Shown one piece after another: positions 32,553 to 39,846 of a DNA stretch of 64,000 nt. Below the pieces are notes generated by a model. The model did no database searches. It was not told the origin of the DNA and saw only the letters and a list, made by a program, of their open reading frames with translations. Positions within the stretch are counted from its first letter, which is position 1. The number at the start of each line of letters is the position of its first letter. The DNA lies in contig NZ_BDBR01000047.1 in assembly GCF_001613085.1 (NCBI RefSeq), forward strand, positions 18,717 through 82,716. Reading direction: 5' to 3'. The DNA is from Nocardia salmonicida NBRC 13393. Its GTDB lineage: Bacteria > Actinomycetota > Actinomycetes > Mycobacteriales > Mycobacteriaceae. Made by a program: the position numbers and the translations under genes.

Positions 32553-33548
32553 TTAAGACGCGTCTTGCTTCAGCTGCGCACGAGCGGCGAGCTCGCGTCC
32601 CGCGTCCATGTAGCTCATCGCACCGCGCGAGCCTGGATCGTAATCCAGCACGGTCATTCCGTAGCCCGGCGCCTCCGAGACCTTCACGCTGCGCGGGATC
32701 ATCGACTTCAGGACCACGTCGCCGAAGTGGTTGCGCACCTCCTCGGCCACCTGGTCCGCCAGCTTGGTGCGGCCGTCGTACATCGTCAGCAGGACGGTCG
32801 ACACGTGCAGTTCCGGGTTGAGGTGCGCCTGGACCAAACCGATATTGCGCAGCAGCTGACCCACGCCTTCGAGCGCGTAGTACTCGCACTGGATCGGGAT
32901 CAGCACCTCCTTGGCTGCCACGAGCGCGTTCACCGTGAGCAGGCCCAGCGAGGGCGGGCAGTCGATCAGCACGTAATCGATGCCGAAGCCGACCATGCCC
33001 GCCTCGCGGATCGCGGTCTTCAACCGACCTTCCCTGGCGACCATCGAGACCAATTCGATCTCGGCGCCGGCCAGGTCGATCGTGGCCGGAACACACAGCA
33101 GGCGTTCGCTGTGCGGGCTCACCTGGATCGCGTCCTTGACCGTCACCTCGCCGATCAACAGCTCGTAGCTGGACGGCACACCCGAGTTGTGCGCGACGCC
33201 CAGCGCCGTACTCGCGTTGCCCTGCGGATCCAGATCGACCACAAGGACCGTCATTCCCTGGTGCGCTAGCGCCGCAGCGAGATTGACCGTCGTAGTCGTC
33301 TTACCGACGCCGCCCTTCTGGTTGGCGATAGTGATGATCCGTTGCTCGCGAGGTTTCGGCACATTGACCTTTCCTGGATGCAGAATCTGGCTGGCGCGTT
33401 GCGCTTCCGCCGCGATCGGGGTCTCGGCCGGGGAGATGTGCCCGAAAGGAGTATTCCCGAACGTCTCCGCGTCGAAGCTGCTGGAATCCAGCATCCCCGG
33501 GACCCGCGACGCTGTTTCCCGTGAAACATTCGCCGGACCGCTCGACAT
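32553..33548 (-). CDS. parA: Chromosome partitioning ATPase ParA
   Basis: 331 residues. The deviant Walker A KGGVGKTTT near residue 80 and the VLIDCPPSLG Walker B region are intact. The first 70 residues are a variable tail; its codons 7-12 (NVSRETA) lie over a parS-like site at 33513. ParA drives segregation of ParB-bound origins. In M. tuberculosis the gene follows gid (rsmG) closely, whereas here 2.3 kb of gene-free DNA separates them, so parA-parB must have its own promoter, not recognised by eye. The start could also be an internal ATG near residue 19. Confidence 0.95.
   Translation of the reverse strand: MSSGPANVSRETASRVPGMLDSSSFDAETFGNTPFGHISPAETPIAAEAQRASQILHPGKVNVPKPREQRIITIANQKGGVGKTTTTVNLAAALAHQGMTVLVVDLDPQGNASTALGVAHNSGVPSSYELLIGEVTVKDAIQVSPHSERLLCVPATIDLAGAEIELVSMVAREGRLKTAIREAGMVGFGIDYVLIDCPPSLGLLTVNALVAAKEVLIPIQCEYYALEGVGQLLRNIGLVQAHLNPELHVSTVLLTMYDGRTKLADQVAEEVRNHFGDVVLKSMIPRSVKVSEAPGYGMTVLDYDPGSRGAMSYMDAGRELAARAQLKQDAS
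33513..33528. other. parS-like site (one mismatch), in 5' end of parA
   Basis: TGTTTCCCGTGAAACA matches the ParB consensus TGTTTCACGTGAAACA at 15 of 16 positions. It overlaps the first codons of parA, so ParB binding could also repress the par operon. Confidence 0.8.
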
Positions 33549-33773
33549 AGATTGCTCCTAACCCGAGAAACTTCAGATCACGTATCCCCGACGAACGTCG
33601 GCGCCGTGTCGTCACAAACAAACTGTGTCGGTGGAGAACTCGAAGACTCGAGGAGGGTGGCTCACTCCCGCCCGACTCTGACAGCTTGCCAGCCCCAAGA
33701 CAGTTAGGAAAGCTGAATCGCGGCACGCCGACAAGGACACACCCAACACTCACGGATTTAATCCCGCGATCGA

Positions 33774-33789
33774 TGTTTCACGGGAAACA
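33774..33789. other. parS-like site (one mismatch) upstream of parA
   Basis: TGTTTCACGGGAAACA differs from the ParB consensus at one position. It is 246 bases downstream of the parA-internal site and in the gene-free gap. Confidence 0.8.
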
Positions 33790-33887
33790 ACGGGGGAGTG
33801 GGGCACCACAATCCGACGACCGTTGAGCGTCACAGCACCTAGGCGAGCTCGTCCAAACAGCTCCCACTCCAACCCGTCCCCGTCCCC

Positions 33888-33930
33888 GTCCCGCCGTGCC
33901 CGGTCCCGCCGTGCCCCGTCCCGCCGTGCC
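33888..33930. repeat. 15-bp-period tandem repeat
   Basis: GTCCCGCCGTGCC occurs at 33888, 33903 and 33918, exactly 15 bases apart, with two-base joins. It is flanked by CCCCGT and CCCGGC runs of similar composition. Confidence 0.85.
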
Positions 33931-34457
33931 CCGCCCCGGCCTACCCCGGCCCGGCCCGGCCCGCGAGTCCGGGATCACGCGCAACTTCACCTACACGCAC
34001 CGGCCCCACGCACCGGCCTACACCTCACGAAGTCCGCACCCGACTACCTCCCAACCAACTGGGCGTGCGGAACAAGGGGTCGGCCCGGAGGGTTCGATGC
34101 ATCACCGCGTTCGCCCCGCAGCAGAGTTAGCCCGCCCAGTTAGCACTGGATCCGATCCGCTTCCCCGGTAACCAACTGCTTCCCCGGCTCCTCCCGAACC
34201 AATCCCTCCCACACGCCCAACCACACGCGCGCCGCTCTTCCAGCGCCACGCCGTACCTACCGAAGACCACCACGCGCCCGCACTCCCAGCCGCACCGCGC
34301 CCCAAGTCCAAACCCTCCCGCATGCCGCCATAAGTCCACACCCTCCCGCGCTCCCAGCCACGCCGGCCAAAAGCCCAAGCCCGCCCGCACTCCCAGCGTC
34401 CCACCGGTCAACACCAAAGTCCGACACCCTCCCGCACTCCCAGCCACGCGGCGCTCC

Positions 34458-34687
34458 CCGGATCCGCCATGACCGCACTCCCAACCCCGCACCAGCGACC
34501 CCTAGGGAGCGGCGGCCACGCAGTGGCCGGTCCGCGGCCGGGTCGCCGGTTAGCGCTCGAAGCGCATGCGCCGCAGGCGCGAGTCTCGAGCGCTAACCGG
34601 CGGCCCCTCAGGGCCGCGGACACGCGCGCGCCAGCGCGCCAACAAACACAGCGTCAAACCGCCCGGGACTACCGAACATCCAATCCC
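34458..34687. repeat. Dispersed four-hairpin element, copy B
   Basis: This is the second copy of the element at 17851-18078, same orientation. H1 is 34514-34528 (GGCCAC-GCA-GTGGCC). H2 has arms 34545-34560 and 34586-34601 (GCCGGTTAGCGCTCGA and its exact complement) with a 25-base loop that can form its own small hairpin (GCGCC-GCA-GGCGC); five more bases pair outward as in copy A. H3 is 34600-34617, identical to copy A. H4 is 34624-34639 (GCGCGC-GCCA-GCGCGC). H2 and H4 differ from copy A on both arms in a way that preserves pairing, while H1, H3 and the flanks are nearly invariant. It lies in the 2.3-kb gap between two leftward genes. Confidence 0.85.
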
Positions 34688-35683
34688 ACCCACCCCACCC
34701 CCGCACTCCCCACCACCAAGCCACCCCCGAGTCCAGCCGAGAACACCCCTCAGCATCAACCCACCCACCACCCCATCAACACCGGCCTTCGAACGAACAT
34801 CGGCTACCGCAGACAGTCACCCACTCGCCCGGGCGCAGTGCTCCGCGGGGGCACCGAACTGCCACCCCGCGGAGCCAGTGCCGCGATCTCGCTCCCACAT
34901 TCACCGCTCACCCACACCCACCCCCGAACACCTACCGCGCGCAGATCCATATGCCGCACGCAGTTTCAGCGAAGGCGTCAGCTCACATCCCCAGCTGACA
35001 TCCGACCTCCAAGCTTCCGAACCCACCTCAGACCCGGACCGGATACGCCCAGACAACCATCAGACTTCCTCCCACACCGAACTCCACTCGACCCTCATCG
35101 CCGCACTCAACGAGCGAACCCTACTGCCGGCAAGAAGAACCGAAGCCGCGCAACTTCCCATCGGAACACCAACGCCCAATACCGAACTGAAAGCGCGAAC
35201 TGCCGCGCCGCACTTGGGCTGGCCCTCTAAGCACTGACAACGGGCGAGCGAAGCCGGCGGCAGGGAGTGCCTGGAGAACAGGTCGGGCTCCATGCCTGCG
35301 AAGCGTTCGTCAGCCTCGTGCGCCTGGAACACACTCACCCACGGCGACTTCCATCCCCGGAACTTCCACACGACAAACGACCACATTCCCACCCTCGATT
35401 CCGCCGAACCTCACCCCACCCGACAGACCCCACCCGGCGATCACCCCTCCAGCGAGCCGAAGATCCGATCCCGCAGGGCACGACCCAACCCACCACACAG
35501 CGCTTCCGAGACAATGCCGCTCAGCTCACTCACGTCCGACAGAGCCGTCGACTCACTCAGCTATCAAGAGCATCTCGATGCGAACAAGGCGAGCGAGCGA
35601 ATCCGCCATGCGGACGATCCTCCTAGCGGACTGCACGACTATCGCGAAATTCGGTCAGCAACGAAGCGAGGAAAGGGCCGTCG

Positions 35684-35699
35684 CGTTCCACGTGAAACA
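35684..35699. other. parS-like site (two mismatches), downstream of rsmG
   Basis: CGTTCCACGTGAAACA is identical to the 16-mer at the start of rsmG (36566) and keeps the CACGTG core of the ParB consensus. Confidence 0.65.
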
Positions 35700-35835
35700 C
35701 TTCCGCTCCACGAACACGCCACCCCTCCGCAACTACCGAAAATAGCCCCGCCCGAGCCCCATGCAACGACCCTCGCCACAATTCGTCACGTTACGAAACG
35801 CACAAACCCGCAAGGCGAAAGAAATTTCAACCCGA

Positions 35836-36582
35836 TCAGCTTTCGCGACGCTTCCGAGCCTTCTTCTCCGCCCCGGCAGCCTTCCGTTCACTACGACGAG
35901 TCGGACGCTCGGCACGGGGGAGTAGCTCGGCACTGATGACAAGCGTAGGGATTTCCACGATGCCGGCACCGCACCCGACAACACGGAGATCAGTAGCACC
36001 GTCGCGAATCAACTCAGCACCATCGCGCTCGAGTTCTTCGGCGGCGCTGGTTCCTTTGAGAGCAAGCATGCGTCCGTGGTCACGGAGAAGGGGGAGCGAC
36101 CAGTGAGCAAGTTTGGCGAGCGGAGCCACCGCGCGCGAAGTAACAACATCCGCTCCGCCCGCTTCCTTGATCACGCCGGACTGCTCCGCACGACCGCGAA
36201 CCACCGTGACATCCAACCCTGCTTCTTCGATGAACTCGCTCAGGAAGATGGTCCGACGCAGCAACGGTTCCACGAGGGTGATGCGAAGGTCGGGACGGGC
36301 GATCGCGAGAGGGATGCCGGGAAGCCCGGCGCCGCTGCCGATATCGACAACCGAAGCACCCTCATCGATCAGCTCGCCGATGACGGCACAGTTGAGGATG
36401 TGGCGCTCCCACAGCCGGGGAACCTCACGGGGACCGATGAGACCGCGTTCCACGCCGGCCGTCGCCAGGGCTGCGTAGTACCGGCGGGCGGTGTCCAAGC
36501 GGTCGCCGAACACTCGGGCTGCGGCGGCGGGCGGTTCCTGCTCGTCGGACGACGCACCCAAATCTCGTTCCACGTGAAACAT
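35836..36582 (-). CDS. rsmG: 16S rRNA (guanine527-N7)-methyltransferase RsmG (GidB)
   Basis: 248 residues. The SAM-binding motif VVDIGSGAGLPGIPLAIARP and the following RITLVEPLLRR are characteristic. It methylates G527 of 16S rRNA; loss gives low-level streptomycin resistance in relatives. The protein begins MFHVER because its first codons are a parS-like site, a known feature of actinobacterial gidB genes. The lysine/arginine-rich C-terminus (RSERKAAGAEKKARKRRES) is longer than in many homologues. A terminator lies just upstream, after jag, so transcription must restart or read through. Confidence 0.95.
   Translation of the reverse strand: MFHVERDLGASSDEQEPPAAAARVFGDRLDTARRYYAALATAGVERGLIGPREVPRLWERHILNCAVIGELIDEGASVVDIGSGAGLPGIPLAIARPDLRITLVEPLLRRTIFLSEFIEEAGLDVTVVRGRAEQSGVIKEAGGADVVTSRAVAPLAKLAHWSLPLLRDHGRMLALKGTSAAEELERDGAELIRDGATDLRVVGCGAGIVEIPTLVISAELLPRAERPTRRSERKAAGAEKKARKRRES
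36566..36581. other. parS-like site forming the first codons of rsmG
   Basis: CGTTCCACGTGAAACA on the plus strand; read from the minus strand it gives TGTTTCACGTGGAACG, two mismatches from the ParB consensus. It directly overlaps the rsmG start, as in other mycolata. Confidence 0.75.
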
Positions 36583-36604
36583 CCTTCTCCGTTGAGGGCA
36601 AATG

Positions 36605-36632
36605 AAAAAGCCCCCGGTCCGAGACCGGAGGC
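36605..36632 (-). terminator. Intrinsic terminator after jag
   Basis: On the minus strand GCCTCCGGT and ACCGGGGGC pair across a short loop (one internal mismatch) and are followed by TTTTT (36605-36609). It lies between jag and rsmG, 36 bases after the jag stop, and should separate the rpmH-rnpA-yidD-yidC-jag unit from rsmG. Confidence 0.75.
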
Positions 36633-36668
36633 CTAATCACATCGTTCGTGGTTGCGGCGGAAGTCAGC

Positions 36669-37205
36669 CTACTCGGGCACTACCACCACGTGACGATTCG
36701 GCTCGACGCCTTCGCTCTCGCTCGCCACACCCTCGATATCGGCGACAGCGTCGTGCACGATCTTGCGCTCGAACGGGGTCATCGCGGACAACGCCTCGGG
36801 CGCTCCCGACTCGAGCACCCGCTTCGCGGCAGCGATGCCGATCTCACTCAGATCGGCCCGGCGCTGCGCACGCCAACCGGCGACATCTAGCATCAGCCGG
36901 CTACGCACGCCGGTCGCCTGTTGCACAGCGAGCCGGGTCAGCTCCTGCAGCGCGTCGAGCACTTCACCATTGCGCCCGACGAGCTTGGTCAGATCGCGGC
37001 CCCCGTCGATGCTCACGATGGCGCGGTCGCCCTCGACATCGAGGTCGATATCGCCGTCGAAGTCGAGCACGTCGAGTAGCTGCTCGAGGTAGTCGCCCGC
37101 GATCTCGCCCTCTTCGATCAACGCTTCTTCGGCGTCGTTCACGACGTCAACAGCAGTCGTCGCCACAGTGGCGTCCCCTCCGTCGGTCTCGGTCTCAACA
37201 GTCAT
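36669..37205 (-). CDS. Jag/KhpB-like RNA-binding protein (KH and R3H domains)
   Basis: 178 residues. An acidic N-terminus (about 1-50) replaces the Jag_N domain of Firmicutes. The KH-like part (about 60-115) includes LVGRNGEVLDALQELTRLAV, and the R3H part (about 118-178) includes SAMTPFERKIVHDAVAD with the R-x3-H signature. It is an RNA-binding protein encoded next to yidC in most bacteria and linked to cell-division and wall control. It is the orthologue of Rv3920c. The gap from yidC is 26 bases. Confidence 0.9.
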   Translation of the reverse strand: MTVETETDGGDATVATTAVDVVNDAEEALIEEGEIAGDYLEQLLDVLDFDGDIDLDVEGDRAIVSIDGGRDLTKLVGRNGEVLDALQELTRLAVQQATGVRSRLMLDVAGWRAQRRADLSEIGIAAAKRVLESGAPEALSAMTPFERKIVHDAVADIEGVASESEGVEPNRHVVVVPE

Positions 37206-37231
37206 TGGATTCCCTCTATCCGATCGCCGTC

Positions 37232-38311
37232 TCAGCGCTTACGCTTCTGGTTCGCACGGCCACGGTTGCCCGGCCGCTGCTGCCCGCCGGGCCTGCGCTT
37301 GCCGCCGCTCTGCTTGGCCGACTGTTTGGGGGCGGTGCCGTTGGTCGCCGCGGTGCCGTTCGTCGACGACTCGTCGTCGACCGGGGCGTCCTGCTTCTTG
37401 CGGACGTCGACAGGCTTGACACCGGGCTTGGGTGCGTTCTGCGCCCGCAGCTCCAGCTTCTTCTGCTTGCGCTCTTCGTCTTCCTTTTCCATCCGGCCGA
37501 ACACCAGGTGCTGCTGTCCGTAAGTCCAGATGTTGTTGGCCACCCAGTAGAGCAGGATGCCGATCATCAGGAAGGGGCCACCGACCATCACGCCGAGCGG
37601 GAAGACCCACAGCGACAGCTTGTTCATGATGGCGGCCTGCGGGTTGGCGGCGGCTTCTGGCGTCTGCCGCTGGACCGAGGCACGGGCGTTGAAGTGGGTC
37701 GCCAGACCGGCGATGATCATCAGCGGAACGGCGACGAGCGCGATGTTCAACTTCGTCGGGGTGCCGCCCCAGTCCGCGAAGGCTTCGAGCTGCTCGGGAG
37801 GCGCGGTGATGAACGCCGCGATCGGCGCACCGAAAATGCGGGCGGTCAGGAAGGACTGAACATCCGTCGCGCTGAAGATGTAGTTCGCGGTGTGCGCGTT
37901 GTCGTAGTTCGACATCCCGACCTGGCCCCAGCCGGTACCAGTCCGGTTGAACGAGCGCAGCACGTGGAACAGACCGAGGAAGACCGGCACCTGCACCAGG
38001 ACCGGCAGGCAGCCCATGAGCGGGTTGAAGCCGTGCTCCTTCTGGAGCTTCTGCATCTCCTTCGCCATGGTCTCGCGGTCGTTCTTGTACTTCTTCTGCA
38101 GCTCCTTGATCTGGGGCTGCAGCTCTTGCATCTGTTTGGTTGTGCGTACCTGCTTGACGAACGGCTTGTACAGCACCAGGCGCAGCGTGAACACGAGGAA
38201 CACGATCGCCAGTGCCCAAGTGAGACCGCTGTCAGGCCCGAACACAAAGCCGAAGGCCTTGTGCCAGAACCACAGAATTGCGGATACCGGCCAATAGATG
38301 ATGTCGAGCAC
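37232..38311 (-). CDS. yidC: Membrane protein insertase YidC
   Basis: 359 residues of the short (Oxa1-like) type. A first helix near residues 5-30 is followed by a cytoplasmic hairpin (about 60-95, KEVQELQPQIKELQKKY-like) and the conserved GCLPVLVQVPVFLGLFHVLR helix, then further helices up to about residue 265. The C-terminal tail (about 275-359) is Lys/Pro/Gly-rich and ends KRKR, likely to touch the ribosome. It inserts membrane proteins with or without SecYEG. It lies 4 bases after yidD. Confidence 0.95.
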   Translation of the reverse strand: MLDIIYWPVSAILWFWHKAFGFVFGPDSGLTWALAIVFLVFTLRLVLYKPFVKQVRTTKQMQELQPQIKELQKKYKNDRETMAKEMQKLQKEHGFNPLMGCLPVLVQVPVFLGLFHVLRSFNRTGTGWGQVGMSNYDNAHTANYIFSATDVQSFLTARIFGAPIAAFITAPPEQLEAFADWGGTPTKLNIALVAVPLMIIAGLATHFNARASVQRQTPEAAANPQAAIMNKLSLWVFPLGVMVGGPFLMIGILLYWVANNIWTYGQQHLVFGRMEKEDEERKQKKLELRAQNAPKPGVKPVDVRKKQDAPVDDESSTNGTAATNGTAPKQSAKQSGGKRRPGGQQRPGNRGRANQKRKR

Positions 38312-38315
38312 GGCT

Positions 38316-38615
38316 CTAGGTACTCCCGTCGTTCGTATCGCCGATCAGCGCGGGCGATGACTGTGTGCAGGCTTTCGACCCGCGCTCAGGCACGGGATCC
38401 CACCCTCCAGGGTGCCAGGGCGCGCATTTCGCGAGCCGCACGACCGTGAGCGCCGATCCGACGAGCAACCCGCGGGTACGCAAGGCAGTCACCGCGTACT
38501 CACTGCAGGTGGGGGTGAACCGGCAGATCGGCATCCGGGTGGGGGAGACATAGGTCCGGTAGAGCTCGATCAGGGCGATCAGGGCTTTCGCGGGCAGGCG
38601 GGTGAGGGTCCTCAT
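38316..38615 (-). CDS. yidD: Membrane protein insertion efficiency factor YidD
   Basis: 99 residues. The diagnostic segment CRFTPTCSEYAVTAL, then LAKCAPWHPGGWDPVP, carries the conserved cysteines of the family. The amphipathic N-terminus (LIALIELYRTYVSP) contacts the membrane. It helps YidC-dependent insertion by an unresolved mechanism. The start overlaps the rnpA stop as ATGA, so the two are translationally coupled. Confidence 0.95.
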   Translation of the reverse strand: MRTLTRLPAKALIALIELYRTYVSPTRMPICRFTPTCSEYAVTALRTRGLLVGSALTVVRLAKCAPWHPGGWDPVPERGSKACTQSSPALIGDTNDGST

Positions 38616-39031
38616 CGCCGTTCACCGGCCGAGGTGCGACCGAGCGCGAGCTCCGGTTCCCCGCGCAAGCCGAGCTTGCGCAGGCCGGTGCGCAGCTGGC
38701 GCAGCAACTCGGCGGAATCAGCGGTAGCGGCGCCGGGCAGGGCCCGGATCACAACGTCGGTGCCGACCGGTATTTCGTCGACCACCTGGGCGCACATATG
38801 ACGCAGGCGGCGGGCCACCCGGTGGCGAACCACCGCGTTACCCACCGCCTTGCTGACAATCAGCCCGAACCGAGGACCGCCTACGTGGACCAGGGAATCG
38901 CCGTCGGCGACATCGTCGTACCCGTGCGTTAGCGCGTGTACGACGAGATCTCGCCTCCCGATTCGCTGACCGCGGCGCACCGTGCGGGAGAATTCGGCAC
39001 GGTGGTGCAACCGATACGGCTCAGGCAACAC
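38612..39031 (-). CDS. rnpA: Ribonuclease P protein component
   Basis: 139 residues. The RNR-type signature is present as VSKAVGNAVVRHRVARRLRHM, and the N-terminus (RLHHRAEFSRTVRRGQRIGRR) is basic as expected. It binds the RNase P RNA and helps tRNA 5' processing. The GTG start is 22 bases after rpmH. The C-terminal extension after residue 115 is longer than in E. coli, as usual in actinomycetes. Confidence 0.95.
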   Translation of the reverse strand: MLPEPYRLHHRAEFSRTVRRGQRIGRRDLVVHALTHGYDDVADGDSLVHVGGPRFGLIVSKAVGNAVVRHRVARRLRHMCAQVVDEIPVGTDVVIRALPGAATADSAELLRQLRTGLRKLGLRGEPELALGRTSAGERR

Positions 39032-39053
39032 CCGAGCGTCCGACTACGCGCGA

Positions 39054-39197
39054 TCAGGCAGTCAGTTCGGTACGGCCCTTACGGCGACGCGCCGCAACGA
39101 TGGCGCGGCCCGCACGGGTCCGCATCCGGAGACGGAAGCCGTGGACGCGCGCCCGACGACGGTTGTTCGGCTGGAACGTCCGCTTGCCCTTGGCCAC
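39054..39197 (-). CDS. rpmH: 50S ribosomal protein L34
   Basis: 47 residues, too short for many gene finders. The translation starts MAKGKRTFQPNNRRRARVHG and continues with the invariant FRxRMRTRAGR and a basic end RRRKGR, all typical of L34. The start is a GTG at 39197 with AGGAGTG upstream. It leads the leftward operon rpmH-rnpA-yidD-yidC-jag, divergent from dnaA. Confidence 0.97.
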   Translation of the reverse strand: MAKGKRTFQPNNRRRARVHGFRLRMRTRAGRAIVAARRRKGRTELTA

Positions 39198-39846
39198 GGT
39201 CAACACTCCTGTAGTAGGTGGGCACCATTCGGCGCCCGAAGTCTGTACAAATGATTTGTCTGCGCTGCGGACCGCGGTCTACGCACAGATTGCCTTGGCG
39301 ATCGATGTGCAGCAGACAGCCGCCAACCGCGCCAAGGGGTGACTGTACGAGGGTACTTACCCCGAAGGAACGGGTCAAACTCGGCCCCCACGTACCTGTC
39401 ACCGGCACGGGTCAAGGCTACCGGACTCCCGAATGGACCAGGGGATCGGCCCGACCAGGCACGACACGCCCGGGCTACAGTGACGCATCCGGCCACTTTT
39501 CGTGAGTTCTTCCACACCCCTGGCGTTGCGTGGCGCGGCCAGCTAACCTCTGTAGCCGGGGGATTGCTGAAGAACCGCAGGTCCAGCCCCATTCACTGCC
39601 ACACGCTGGCAGAATTCCTTTATCCCCAGGTTTGTCCACATCTGTGGATAATTATGTGGACAGACGGCCGCAGTGGCATATTCGTAGGGCCGTCGGTGCC
39701 CGCGCCGCAGTCCGGAATCACCGGACCACAGCGTTCGAACCGGCTTCGGTTGTACGCAGGATCACTGGAATACACCTGTTCACGGGTGCTTTCCGGCGTG
39801 CGCGAAGGCCGTGGGCCCCAACAAACCGGTCCGGGGAGGACGCTGT
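39198..39846. other. Divergent intergenic region between rpmH and dnaA
   Basis: 649 bases with no gene. It must hold the rpmH promoter (left part, with an AT-rich ACAAATGATTTGT palindrome at about 39246-39258) and the dnaA promoter (right part). Four DnaA boxes cluster at 39620-39663, which suggests autoregulation of dnaA or an auxiliary origin function. I could not fix -35/-10 elements with confidence. Confidence 0.6.
39620..39663. promoter_or_regulatory. Cluster of four DnaA boxes upstream of dnaA
   Basis: TTATCCCCA (39620-39628, one mismatch), TTGTCCACA (39632-39640, perfect actinobacterial box), TGTGGATAA (39643-39651, a perfect TTATCCACA on the other strand) and TGTGGACAG (39655-39663, one mismatch). 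Spacings are 11-12 bases, about one helical turn. Confidence 0.85.

Larger units (their letters stand above)
33549..35835. other. 2.3-kb gene-free gap between parA and rsmG
   Basis: No credible gene is seen in 2287 bases. The plus strand is strongly C-rich and G-poor over long stretches. Contents from left to right: a parS-like site (33774), a 15-bp tandem repeat (33888-33930), a GCC-rich run (33941-33962), degenerate repeats of CACTCCCAGCCACG-type units (about 34260-34460), copy B of the dispersed hairpin element (34458-34687), about 1 kb of C- and A-rich sequence without structure that I can identify, and another parS-like site (35684). Open frames exist on both strands only because stop codons are rare in such sequence; their products are low-complexity. 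Confidence 0.7.

Noticed and set aside
33888..33930. Tandem repeats read as a CRISPR array
   Set aside because: The period is 15 bases with two-base joins, so there are no spacers, and no cas genes are present.
17851..34687. The two hairpin elements as ends of a composite transposon
   Set aside because: They are in direct orientation, flank conserved core genes in the ancestral order and show no transposase or target duplication.
34469..35230. 253-codon plus-strand frame in the parA-rsmG gap
   Set aside because: It starts in the hairpin element, runs through C-rich repeats and gives a Pro/Thr/Arg string; no ribosome site or similarity.
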